Source: an uncultured Erysipelotrichaceae bacterium (GTDB taxonomy: Bacteria; Bacillota_I; Bacilli_A; Erysipelotrichales; Erysipelotrichaceae). From it: DNA of 21,325 nucleotides. The notes below the pieces were generated by a model, which did no database searches, had not been told where the DNA came from, and worked only from the letters and a program-made list of their open reading frames with translations. The position numbers and the translations under genes are program-made. The stretch covers positions 1 through 21,325 of the forward strand of contig CAMOOA010000009.1 in assembly GCA_946621045.1 (NCBI GenBank). The letters are read 5' to 3'. Shown one piece after another: positions 1 through 6,712 of this stretch (the first letter of the stretch is position 1; each line of letters opens with the position of its first letter).

Positions 1-503
1 TTGACAGCGCAGGTCTGCCGCATCTCAACAGCCTGATGGGCGGCAAGGGCGGCACAAAGTCGGTAAATGATTTAAAGGAATTAAAAGCATATATGGGACT
101 CCCGATGATCGTGAAGGGAATCATGACGGTCAAAGGTGCCTTAAAAGCTGTCGAAGCCGGCGCGGATGCGGTCATCGTATCCAATCACGGCGGCCGGGTG
201 CTTTCCGATACCCCGGCTACCGCAGAGGTGCTGCCGGAAATCGTCGATGCGGTAAAGGGAAAGACAAAGATTCTCGTGGACGGAGGCATCCGTTCCGGAC
301 TGGATGTATTCAAGGCGCTGGCCATCGGCGCAGACGCATGTCTGATCTGCCGGCCGGTGCTGATTGCCTACTACGGCGGACGTCAGGAAGGCATTGAATG
401 TTACCTCGACAAGATCAAAGCGGAGCTCATGGATACGATGTACATGTGCGGTGCTTCTTCCATTTCTGAAATCAGCCGGGAGATGATCCGGCTGCCGGAG
501 TGA
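1..503 (+). CDS. FMN-dependent alpha-hydroxy-acid oxidase/dehydrogenase, C-terminal part (5' truncated by window)
   Basis: The reading frame is open from base 3 to the TGA at 501-503, so only the C-terminal 166 residues are present. The family (glycolate oxidase, lactate oxidase, L-lactate dehydrogenase) oxidises L-2-hydroxy acids to 2-oxo acids with FMN in a TIM barrel. Visible signatures are the KGIM lysine strand (FMN contact), the SNHGGR block carrying the catalytic histidine and the substrate-binding arginine, and the VDGGIRSGLDVFKALAIGA phosphate-binding segment that holds the FMN phosphate. The usual SNHGxRxLD appears here as SNHGGRVLSD, a small variation. The final CGASSISEI resembles the family C-terminus (GxxxixEl). 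The next gene begins almost at the stop codon, so the two are probably cotranscribed. Whether the substrate is lactate, glycolate or another acid cannot be told. The start lies upstream of the window. Confidence 0.9.
   Translation, partial: DSAGLPHLNSLMGGKGGTKSVNDLKELKAYMGLPMIVKGIMTVKGALKAVEAGADAVIVSNHGGRVLSDTPATAEVLPEIVDAVKGKTKILVDGGIRSGLDVFKALAIGADACLICRPVLIAYYGGRQEGIECYLDKIKAELMDTMYMCGASSISEISREMIRLPE
497..500 (+). promoter_or_regulatory. Ribosome binding site (GGAG) deciding the SGNH hydrolase start
   Basis: GGAG lies in the last codons of the upstream gene, 5 nt before ATG 506. It supports ATG 506 over the overlapping GTG at 500. Confidence 0.6.
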
Positions 504-505
504 AT

Positions 506-1060
506 ATGACAAAGATCATCTGTATCGGGGACTCCAATACCTACGGCTATGATCCCCGTTCCTATCTGGCAGACCGCTATGCGAAAAATGTCCGCTGGAC
601 CGGACGTCTTGAGGAAGCCGGCTTTGAAGTCATCAATCTCGGCATGAACGGCATCTGTATTCCCAAAGACGGAAGGAGTATGGTTCCCTTGCTGGAACAG
701 TATGAACCGTATGAGTGCTGTGTGATCATGCTGGGAAGTAATGATTTGCTCGAAGAGGCGGACGCAGAGGAATGCGCAGAACGGATGCGGCATTTCCTGG
801 AAGGACTTCCGAAGAAGGTTCTGCTTATATCCCCGGTGCCGTTTGTACAGGGACAGTGGATTTCAAATCCTTCACAGATCCGTGCGTCGGAAGAACTCGG
901 ATATGAATACCGCAGGCTTGCGGAAACCATGCATATTCCGTTTGCGGATGCGGGAAACTGGAATGTGAAGCTGTCCTATGACGGCGTCCATTATCTTCCC
1001 GAAGGGCATGAAGCCTTTGCGGAGGGTCTTGCGGAAACGATCCGGAATATGAAAATCTGA
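506..1060 (+). CDS. SGNH/GDSL-family hydrolase (esterase or deacetylase-like)
   Basis: This 184-residue protein carries all SGNH blocks: GDSN with nucleophile Ser10, an NLGMNG block II glycine, the LGSND block III asparagine, and DGVH with Asp159 and His162 completing the triad. The family hydrolyses ester bonds, often removing acetyl groups from carbohydrates or acting as arylesterase. No signal peptide is seen, so it should be cytoplasmic. The start is taken at ATG 506 because a GGAG (497-500) sits 5 nt upstream inside the end of the previous gene. A GTG at 500 is in frame but lacks a ribosome site. The 2-nt gap to the upstream stop suggests translational coupling with the hydroxy-acid enzyme. 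A terminator follows, so it is not part of the sugar cassettes. The true substrate is unknown. Confidence 0.85.
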   Translation: MTKIICIGDSNTYGYDPRSYLADRYAKNVRWTGRLEEAGFEVINLGMNGICIPKDGRSMVPLLEQYEPYECCVIMLGSNDLLEEADAEECAERMRHFLEGLPKKVLLISPVPFVQGQWISNPSQIRASEELGYEYRRLAETMHIPFADAGNWNVKLSYDGVHYLPEGHEAFAEGLAETIRNMKI

Positions 1061-1067
1061 ACAGGAT

Positions 1068-1108
1068 AAAAAAGGCGGAATCATGCGTGAATGCGATTCC
1101 GTCTTTTA
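1068..1108. terminator. Rho-independent terminator, usable from both strands
   Basis: An A-run is followed by a nine-pair stem (1074-1082 with 1095-1103, one G-T pair), a 12-nt loop, and TTTT. It closes the SGNH gene on the plus strand. On the minus strand the A-run at 1067-1073 becomes a T-run, so it can also end the AraC gene whose stop is at 1142. Confidence 0.85.
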
Positions 1109-1141
1109 TACTGCCGTAATAAAGATGATTACGGATACCGG

Positions 1142-2005
1142 TTACTGATCGGTGAAAATCCGGTATTCTTTCCGGTATTCGGAAGGGGAGATGCCAAGGG
1201 TATTTTTAAACGCCCGTGAGAAATGAAGCGGATTGTCATAGCCGACCGAGCTGCCGATTTCCGCGATCGGCTGCTTTGTCCGTTTCAGAAGCTCAGCGGC
1301 CTTGTTCATACGGTACTGGATCAGAAATGCCTGAGGAGACTTTCCGAAGGTCTCCTTGAACAGGCGGCTGAAATAACTGCGGTTGAGACCGCTGACATCG
1401 GCAATCTCCTCAATGGAAAGATCCCGCTGGTAGTTGCCTTCAATGTAGGAGAGGGATTCACGCATGTAGAAATCGCGCAGCTTCCTGCGGGTTTCAGTGA
1501 CTCTTGTCTTACTGGTGGAAACCAGCTCATCCATAAACAGCATCCCCAGTCCGATCAGATGAATCGGGCTTTTTTCATGGGAATCCACAATCTGCAGCAT
1601 GCGTTCCGGAACTGCAGTATTATCCGCAGAAACCGGTGTATATACCGGCTGATGTTCACTGAGGCCGGCGAGCTTCATGCATTCGCGGGCACGCAAGCCG
1701 TCAAACTCCAGCCAGACATATTTCCACGGGTCATCCGGATCGGCGTAATAGCTGCTGATCTGATCGGGGCACAGAAGAAAGCCCTGATGCGCGCCAAGAT
1801 AAAAGGTCTGGCCGCTGGTTTCCAGCCGTCCTTTTCCGCTCAGCACATAGTGAAAGAGAAAATGATTCCGCTTTGCGGGACCGAACTGATGCAGGGGAGA
1901 ACACTGTTCCCAGCCGAACTGATACAGAATAAGGTCAATGAACAGCTCGTCATGCGCCACATAGAAGCGAAGTTTTGTGTCGGTCTGAATATCTTTCTGA
2001 TTCAT
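1142..2005 (-). CDS. AraC-family transcriptional regulator with cupin-type sensor domain (cassette A)
   Basis: This 287-residue regulator has an N-terminal AraC-type cupin (about residues 45-105, including HYVLSGKGR and WLEFDG). Its C-terminal double helix-turn-helix (about 195-285) carries IADVSGLNRSYFSRLFK and IGSSVGYDNPLHFSRAFK. The domain order and length are typical of sugar-responsive AraC activators, where the cupin binds the inducer. The ATG at 2003-2005 is preceded on the minus strand by GGAGAA, a good ribosome site. It is transcribed divergently from the ABC transporter operon starting at 2305, and the two share a 299-bp intergenic region. It is therefore the likely local activator of that operon. 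The inducer is inferred, not visible; an alpha-galactoside or melibiose-like sugar would fit the neighbouring GH36 enzyme. Confidence 0.93.
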   Translation of the reverse strand: MNQKDIQTDTKLRFYVAHDELFIDLILYQFGWEQCSPLHQFGPAKRNHFLFHYVLSGKGRLETSGQTFYLGAHQGFLLCPDQISSYYADPDDPWKYVWLEFDGLRARECMKLAGLSEHQPVYTPVSADNTAVPERMLQIVDSHEKSPIHLIGLGMLFMDELVSTSKTRVTETRRKLRDFYMRESLSYIEGNYQRDLSIEEIADVSGLNRSYFSRLFKETFGKSPQAFLIQYRMNKAAELLKRTKQPIAEIGSSVGYDNPLHFSRAFKNTLGISPSEYRKEYRIFTDQ

Positions 2006-2055
2006 AATCGGTTCTCCGTCAGCCGCAGGTATATATCCTGCGGTGTATTACATGC

Positions 2056-2061
2056 ATTATA
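2056..2061 (-). promoter_or_regulatory. Possible -10 hexamer for the divergent AraC gene
   Basis: TATAAT on the minus strand, 51 nt upstream of the regulator ATG. No matching -35 hexamer is found at normal spacing, so promoter identity is weak. Confidence 0.25.
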
Positions 2062-2169
2062 TATCATTATGTGACATCAATGGTGATTATCCTGTGAATT
2101 ATGAAAAATTGGGATATAGAAAATCACACGCGGAAATCCTTTTTGCGGGAGGCAATTGTTACCATGAGT

Positions 2170-2199
2170 ATGACAAAAGGTAAGCGCTTTCAGTATCGT
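2170..2199 (+). promoter_or_regulatory. Candidate promoter of the ABC/alpha-galactosidase operon
   Basis: ATGACA (2170-2175, five of six to TTGACA) is followed after 18 nt by TATCGT (2194-2199, four of six to TATAAT). The cre-like site at 2179-2192 falls inside the spacer, which is where CcpA binding would block RNA polymerase. The weak -10 would suit an activator-dependent promoter. Confidence 0.35.
2179..2192 (+). promoter_or_regulatory. cre-like catabolite-response site (CcpA operator)
   Basis: GGTAAGCGCTTTCA matches the established cre consensus TGWAARCGYTWNCW at 13 of 14 positions; only the first base differs. It lies 113 nt upstream of the solute-binding protein start. It implies repression of cassette A when a preferred sugar is present, if the host has CcpA. 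Confidence 0.7.
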
Positions 2200-2290
2200 G
2201 CACAGTACTGGAAACAGGAAGGTTACCGAATGCCGTAATGCCGGCCGAAACTCAGACAAAGCAACAGATGGATTCAGAACAGGTAAATGA

Positions 2291-2297
2291 AAAGGAG
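2291..2297 (+). promoter_or_regulatory. Ribosome binding site (AAAGGAG) deciding the lipoprotein start
   Basis: AAAGGAG stands 7 nt before ATG 2305. An in-frame ATG at 2287 lies upstream of this site and has none of its own, and starting there would add six residues before the signal peptide. Confidence 0.75.
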
Positions 2298-2304
2298 AAT
2301 TAAC

Positions 2305-3945
2305 ATGCGTAAACTGCAGAAAGGCTTCTGCACTGCAATGGCAGCGCTGATGGCTGCCACAACCCTTGCCGGATGTATGACAAAACCTACAACAACGCAG
2401 AATACAGGAAGCGCGAAAGTTGAGGCGCCGGAGGATATCTGGGCACCGTATGACGAAACAGTCGTCGTTACAACGATGGGTGAAGAGAACAGCGGAACCG
2501 AATTCCAGGGCGATGACGACTACGGAAACAACCCCTGGTACCGTGCGTATAAGGAGCGTTTCAATATCGACCTTCAGAACAAGTGGATCAGCAATGACTA
2601 CAGCACAAAGCTGAATCTTGCGATCGCAGACCGTGACATTGCGGATGTCTTCTATGTCGACTCCGCACGTCTCACCACACTGTATGAAGCAGGACTGATC
2701 ATGAACCTTGAGGATGTCTTCGACCGTTATGCGTCCGATACCCTCAAGCAGTACCGTAAGGATTATGCGGACACCTGGGAAACCGGTGAGTTTGACGGCC
2801 AGCTCTACGGCATGCCGCAGATGAACTACGGTATCATCGACCAGTTCCAGTACATCTGGATCCGTCAGGACTGGATGAAGGAATGCGGCTTCGATGAGCC
2901 CAAGACCATGGACGATGTGATCAAGATTGCGACAACATTCGCAGAAAAGTACGGCGGATACGCACTTCCGGAATGCCAGACGCTTGAAAACTTCTACCGT
3001 ATCGCACTGGCATGGGGCGCACATCCGGGCATCTGGGTCAAACAGGCTGACGGAACCATCGGCTACGGAACCATTCAGCCGGAGATGAAGGAAGCCCTCG
3101 CACAGTACACCGAGTGGTACAAGGAAGGCATCGTCAATCCGAACTTCACAACCCTGAACTGGGACAAGATGATGCAGGGAATGATCAACGGCGAATGCGG
3201 TGTCATTCCGTTTGCACAGTGGTTCGGATACAACCCGCTGCCGGATCTGATCAAGAACCAGGGACCGGAGGCAATCTTCTATCCGTATGAAATCCCGACC
3301 ATTGACGGCTCCCCGATCAAAGGCAGCGTCACCTTCAACAACAACGGTTACGTTGTTATCTCCAAGGACTGCCAGAATCCGGAAGCGATCATGAAGATCG
3401 TCAACTTCTATGTCTATACCGTAAATGATGCGGTCGGCAAGGAAAGCAATGAATATCTTTCCTCCCTCCACAGCTTCAACTATCCGAACGTTGTCCGCGG
3501 CACAAGAATCATCAACCCGATGAATGACTACAACCAGTTCATTCAGGTCAAGGCTGCGTATGACGCATGGGCAAGAGGCGAAGAGGTTGATACCTCCGAG
3601 CTCGGCACAAACGTTTCGAAATTCGAGAGCTGCGTCAACTGGAACACTTCGCAGGATCCCAACGGTGTCGGCGACTGGCTCCAGCAGGGTAATGATCGTT
3701 CCGCTTACGGCATCGCGAAGAAGTATGTAGACGAAAAACAGTATGTGCAGGATGAGAAGTGGGGACCGGATACTCCGACGCTTCAGGCTGCAGGAAGCAC
3801 ACTGAACGATATCCTGATTGAAGGCTTCACAAAGATCATCATCGGCGAAAAACCGATCGACTACTTTGACGAAGTTGTCCAGCAGTGGAGAACTGCCGGC
3901 GGCGATAAGGCCACACAGGAAATCAACGAAACCTACGGCGGCTGA
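2305..3945 (+). CDS. Extracellular sugar-binding lipoprotein of an LplA-type ABC importer
   Basis: This 546-residue protein starts with a lipoprotein signal: basic MRKLQK, a hydrophobic stretch, then a lipobox LAGC with the modified cysteine at residue 24. It is followed by a short Thr/Pro-rich linker, so it should be anchored outside the membrane. The mature part has the pattern of family-1 solute-binding proteins of the large LplA/LipO/YtcQ type (about 500-550 residues), with many Trp and Tyr residues suited to stacking on sugars and a C-terminal EAIMKIVNFY segment typical of this group. It would capture an oligosaccharide for the two permeases downstream. The operon context with GH36 makes an alpha-galactoside plausible, but specificity cannot be read from the sequence. 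Expression relative to the permeases may be raised by a strong hairpin just after its stop codon. Confidence 0.92.
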   Translation: MRKLQKGFCTAMAALMAATTLAGCMTKPTTTQNTGSAKVEAPEDIWAPYDETVVVTTMGEENSGTEFQGDDDYGNNPWYRAYKERFNIDLQNKWISNDYSTKLNLAIADRDIADVFYVDSARLTTLYEAGLIMNLEDVFDRYASDTLKQYRKDYADTWETGEFDGQLYGMPQMNYGIIDQFQYIWIRQDWMKECGFDEPKTMDDVIKIATTFAEKYGGYALPECQTLENFYRIALAWGAHPGIWVKQADGTIGYGTIQPEMKEALAQYTEWYKEGIVNPNFTTLNWDKMMQGMINGECGVIPFAQWFGYNPLPDLIKNQGPEAIFYPYEIPTIDGSPIKGSVTFNNNGYVVISKDCQNPEAIMKIVNFYVYTVNDAVGKESNEYLSSLHSFNYPNVVRGTRIINPMNDYNQFIQVKAAYDAWARGEEVDTSELGTNVSKFESCVNWNTSQDPNGVGDWLQQGNDRSAYGIAKKYVDEKQYVQDEKWGPDTPTLQAAGSTLNDILIEGFTKIIIGEKPIDYFDEVVQQWRTAGGDKATQEINETYGG

Positions 3946-3961
3946 TCATTAAGTGATTTAC

Positions 3962-3996
3962 ATACCGGCAGCGGAGCTTCCATACGCTGCCGGTAT
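3962..3996 (+). promoter_or_regulatory. Perfect intercistronic hairpin after the binding-protein gene
   Basis: A perfect 12-base-pair inverted repeat (arms 3962-3973 and 3985-3996, 11-nt loop) begins 16 nt after the lipoprotein stop. No T-run follows, so it is not a classical terminator. It resembles the mRNA-stabilising or partially terminating hairpins known between binding-protein and permease genes (for example malE-malF), which give a surplus of binding protein. The role here is inferred. Confidence 0.75.
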
Positions 3997-4012
3997 CCGT
4001 CATCTTCTGAAG

Positions 4013-4018
4013 AAGGAG
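4013..4018 (+). promoter_or_regulatory. Ribosome binding site (AAGGAG) deciding the LplB-type permease start
   Basis: AAGGAG lies 6 nt before ATG 4025. The frame is open back to an ATG at 3953, but that start would run through the intercistronic hairpin and has no ribosome site. Confidence 0.75.
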
Positions 4019-4024
4019 AAAGAA

Positions 4025-4924
4025 ATGAAGAAAAAAAAGTTTAATATAAGCAGTTTGTGGCAATACTACCTGATGCTTGTGCCGGGAGTGATTCTGACCT
4101 TCATATTCAGTTATATTCCTCTGTACGGTGTAATCATCGCGTTTGAAAAATACAACGTCGGTATGGGATTTGCCTCACCGTGGGTCGGACTGGAAAACTT
4201 CCGTTATCTGTTCGCCCAGCCGACATTTACAAGAACGATCTGGAACACCTTGTACATCTCATTCTGGAAGCTTGCGCTCGGCATCGTTGTGCCGGTCACG
4301 ATCGCGGTGCTTCTGAATGAAATGGCTTCGGACAAGCTCAAGCGGTTCTATCAGACCCTGATCTATATTCCGAACTTTCTGTCCTGGATCATCATGGCCG
4401 GTGTCCTGATGGATATTCTGAGCAGCACCGGCGCGATCAACATGATCCTGATGAAACTGGGCTTTCCGGGTGTGGACTTCCTCGGAAACGCAAAGGTATT
4501 CCCTTGGACAATGATCATCAGTGATGTATGGAAAGGCTTCGGTTACGGAACCATCGTCTATCTTGCGGCGCTGACCGGAATTGACCCGAGTCTCTATGAA
4601 TCGGCGATGCTGGACGGCGCAAACCGCTGGGAACAGATCAAAAACATCACTATCCCACTGTTAATGCCTACGGTTGTGCTGATGACCGTGCTGGCGCTCG
4701 GAAGTGTTCTGAACGCCGGCTTCGATCAGATCTACAACCTGTACAGCCCGGCGGTATGGGAAACGGCCGATATCATCGATACCTATGTCTACCGTCTCGG
4801 TATTCAGCAGGCGCAGTATTCCGTCGGTGCGGCGGTCGGTCTCTTCAAGTCCCTCGTATCCGCGATCATGGTAATCGTGTCCTACAGACTGGCCGACAAG
4901 CTTGCCGGCTACCGGATTCTGTAA
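4025..4924 (+). CDS. ABC sugar permease, LplB/YtcP-partner type
   Basis: This 299-residue inner-membrane protein has about six hydrophobic spans. It begins with a lysine-rich cytoplasmic tail and the LMLVPGVILTFIFSYIPLYG span characteristic of LplB-type permeases. The binding-protein-dependent transport signature (EAA loop) is at about residues 190-210, including ESAMLDGA; it docks the ATPase. Length agrees with B. subtilis LplB (about 318 residues). The start at ATG 4025 is set by its AAGGAG. It forms a heterodimer with the next gene product and receives sugar from the upstream lipoprotein. No ATP-binding subunit is encoded nearby; such importers usually share a general MsmX-type ATPase encoded elsewhere. 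Confidence 0.93.
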   Translation: MKKKKFNISSLWQYYLMLVPGVILTFIFSYIPLYGVIIAFEKYNVGMGFASPWVGLENFRYLFAQPTFTRTIWNTLYISFWKLALGIVVPVTIAVLLNEMASDKLKRFYQTLIYIPNFLSWIIMAGVLMDILSSTGAINMILMKLGFPGVDFLGNAKVFPWTMIISDVWKGFGYGTIVYLAALTGIDPSLYESAMLDGANRWEQIKNITIPLLMPTVVLMTVLALGSVLNAGFDQIYNLYSPAVWETADIIDTYVYRLGIQQAQYSVGAAVGLFKSLVSAIMVIVSYRLADKLAGYRIL

Positions 4925-4940
4925 TGGAGGTACGGATCAT

Positions 4941-5819
4941 ATGAAAAAGAAACAGTTCTCACTGTATCAGCTGATCCTGATCATCGGACTCGGCATTATC
5001 TGTATTACATGCGTGCTTCCGTTTATTCACCTGCTTGCGGTATCCTTCTCCAGCAGCGCTGCGGTTGCGGCGGGCAGGGTAGGATTCTGGCCGGTGGAAT
5101 TTACGGCCGCAAGCTATGAGTATGTCATTACCGGCGGACGCTTCCTGCGTGCGATGGGTATTTCCGTTGAGCGTGTCATTATCGGAACACTTCTCAATAT
5201 CGTTCTGATGATTCTCACCGCATACCCGCTTGCGCACAATGATCTCCCCGGCCGCGGCATTCTCTCAGGCTTCTTCGTTCTGACCATGCTTATAGGAGGC
5301 GGTATGATTCCGACCTACCTGCTTGTCTCAGGACTCGGACTCAAGGATACGATCTGGGCGCTCGTTCTGCCCGGCGCGCTTCCGGTCTACAATATGATCA
5401 TTCTTATGAACTTCATCCGCGGACTTCCTCCTGCACTGGAGGAGGCAGCCTGGATCGACGGCGCGTCCCCGTTCCAGACCCTCATCTATGTCATCTTCCC
5501 GCTGCTCGGTCCGAGCCTTGCGACCGTCGGACTGTTCTCCATGGTCGGCCACTGGAACGACTGGTTTGCCGGAATGATCTACATGAGCGAACCGCTGAAC
5601 TATCCGCTTCAGACATACCTTCAGACCCTGCTCGTTGATTTTGAAAAACTCCTGCAGTCGGATACCACCGGCAACATCCAGGATATTCTTTCCAAGATGA
5701 ATGCCCGTACCGGCCGTGCGGCGCAGCTGTTCCTCGGCGCGCTGCCGATCATGCTGGTATATCCGTTCCTGCAGCGGTACTTCACAACGGGTCTGACGCT
5801 CGGAAGCGTTAAAGAATAA
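4941..5819 (+). CDS. ABC sugar permease, LplC/YtcP type
   Basis: This 292-residue protein has about six membrane spans. It starts with a short basic tail, followed by a first span ending in LPFIHLLAVSFSSS, typical of the LplC/YtcP branch of carbohydrate permeases. The EAA loop EEAAWIDGASP (about residues 167-177) marks the ATPase contact, and the family-typical ending (PFLQRYFTTGLTLGSVKE) is intact. ATG 4941 is chosen over an upstream in-frame ATG at 4902 because TGGAGG (4925-4930) lies just before it and the 4902 start would overlap the previous gene. It begins 16 nt after the stop of its partner permease, so both are in one operon. It should form the membrane pore together with the LplB-type protein. 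Confidence 0.93.
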   Translation: MKKKQFSLYQLILIIGLGIICITCVLPFIHLLAVSFSSSAAVAAGRVGFWPVEFTAASYEYVITGGRFLRAMGISVERVIIGTLLNIVLMILTAYPLAHNDLPGRGILSGFFVLTMLIGGGMIPTYLLVSGLGLKDTIWALVLPGALPVYNMIILMNFIRGLPPALEEAAWIDGASPFQTLIYVIFPLLGPSLATVGLFSMVGHWNDWFAGMIYMSEPLNYPLQTYLQTLLVDFEKLLQSDTTGNIQDILSKMNARTGRAAQLFLGALPIMLVYPFLQRYFTTGLTLGSVKE

Positions 5820-5827
5820 CCCCATTT

Positions 5828-5885
5828 ACCCATACTCCTGCCCTGCGGAGGACAGTGCCGCAGGGTTGGAAGATGGGTTTCTTAA
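5828..5885 (+). terminator. Compound hairpin after the permease genes, possible partial terminator
   Basis: A perfect 8-bp inner stem (5841-5848 with 5858-5865) is enclosed by a 6-bp outer stem (5828-5833 with 5873-5878), then TTTCTT. The T-run is short and interrupted, so read-through to the downstream genes is likely. It may set the ratio between transporter and enzyme expression. Confidence 0.5.
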
Positions 5886-5928
5886 ACAGAGGCAGTCGCA
5901 GATACTGCAGGATTGATTCGGAGGAAAC

Positions 5929-6708
5929 ATGCGTTTTTCAGGGACATCCGGACCGGATTTTGATTACATGCACGAAGGGAAACGGACCACCGGACTGAAA
6001 CGGGTCTGGGAGGTTTTGTCGCGGGATTATATCCGTCTGTATGCGGCAGGTATGCTCAATGTGCTGACCATGGTTCCCCTTGGCTTCCTGCTTGGATATG
6101 CGCAGGCGACCCACAGTATTCTGATTTCCATGATTGGCGGAATACTCGGCGGAATGATCGCGGCGCCCTGTTTCTACGGGATGTGTGATTCCCTGATGCG
6201 GAGTCTTCGCAATGACTACACCGGCTGGCGGGAACAGTATGGGACCTCGATCCGGGAAAACTGGAAAAGCACCCTGTTTCCGGGCGCCTTCTGGGGCATG
6301 ATCTTCTCGCTTCAGTTTTTCATCCTGATGCATCTGCATGTGCTGGACGGAGGAGTTCTGATCCTGGTATCGCTGTTTGTCAGTATTGCGGTATTCACCG
6401 GACTCTTCCTCTGGTTCATCTCCCAGCATGTCCTGATTCAGATCGGGTTTGCGGCGCTGTTTAAAAACAGCTTTCTGCTGTTCTTCCGGTTTTTTCCGAA
6501 GACTGTGGAAATTACAGCGGCGGCGCTGGTATATCTCGGACTGCTGTTAAGGATGTTTCCCAATTCGGTATTCCTTCTGATCTCGGCAGGCTTCTGGCTG
6601 CCGCTGCTCTGCATCTTCCTGATTATCTATCCTTCACTGGATCAGATATTCAGTATTGAAACAACATTACAGAAACGGAAGAAATCTTCCGCAGAGAATG
6701 AGGATTAA
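5929..6708 (+). CDS. Polytopic membrane protein of unknown function, possibly YesL/DUF624-like
   Basis: This 259-residue protein has about six hydrophobic spans (roughly residues 36-57, 63-85, 117-138, 142-164, 192-210, 213-236). Its N-terminal cytoplasmic stretch ends in a KRVWEVLSRDYIRLY segment, and the C-terminus is charged (KRKKSSAENED). There is no signal peptide or catalytic motif. GGAGG (5920-5924) precedes ATG 5929. Proteins of the YesL (DUF624) family are often encoded beside Lpl-type sugar importers in Bacillota, and the position here fits, but I assign this only tentatively: the length is greater than the roughly 210 residues of B. subtilis YesL. It lies between the permeases and the alpha-galactosidase, and its stop is 4 nt from the next start. 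An accessory role in transport or sensing is possible. Confidence 0.75.
   Translation: MRFSGTSGPDFDYMHEGKRTTGLKRVWEVLSRDYIRLYAAGMLNVLTMVPLGFLLGYAQATHSILISMIGGILGGMIAAPCFYGMCDSLMRSLRNDYTGWREQYGTSIRENWKSTLFPGAFWGMIFSLQFFILMHLHVLDGGVLILVSLFVSIAVFTGLFLWFISQHVLIQIGFAALFKNSFLLFFRFFPKTVEITAAALVYLGLLLRMFPNSVFLLISAGFWLPLLCIFLIIYPSLDQIFSIETTLQKRKKSSAENED
6700..6704 (+). promoter_or_regulatory. Ribosome binding site (GAGGA) deciding the GH36 start
   Basis: GAGGA lies in the last codons of the upstream membrane-protein gene, 8 nt before ATG 6713. Other in-frame ATGs at 6656 and 6698 would overlap the upstream gene by 11-53 nt and lack a ribosome site. Confidence 0.65.
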
Positions 6709-6712
6709 TAAT

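Larger units (their letters stand above)
2006..2304. promoter_or_regulatory. Divergent intergenic control region between AraC gene and ABC operon
   Basis: No gene is seen in these 299 bases. They contain the ribosome site of the minus-strand regulator (GGAGAA, 2012-2017), an AT-rich stretch with a consensus -10-like TATAAT on the minus strand (2056-2061) but no good -35 at 17 nt, and on the plus strand a cre-like palindrome with a possible promoter around it. The long leader (about 100 nt from the putative -10 to ATG 2305) leaves room for regulator binding upstream. No clear AraC direct-repeat operator could be picked out by eye. Confidence 0.5.

Noticed and set aside
1223..2074. Plus-strand open frame (283 codons) opposite the first AraC gene
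   Set aside because: Opposite a regulator with clear helix-turn-helix motifs and ribosome site; the translation shows no domain.
2077..3471. Long open frame on the minus strand across the binding-protein gene (464 codons)
   Set aside because: It lies opposite a clear lipoprotein gene, lacks any recognisable domain, and results from the codon bias of the plus-strand gene.
3953..4024. N-terminal extension of the LplB-type permease from ATG 3953
   Set aside because: It would place the hairpin inside the gene and has no ribosome site; ATG 4025 has AAGGAG at good distance.
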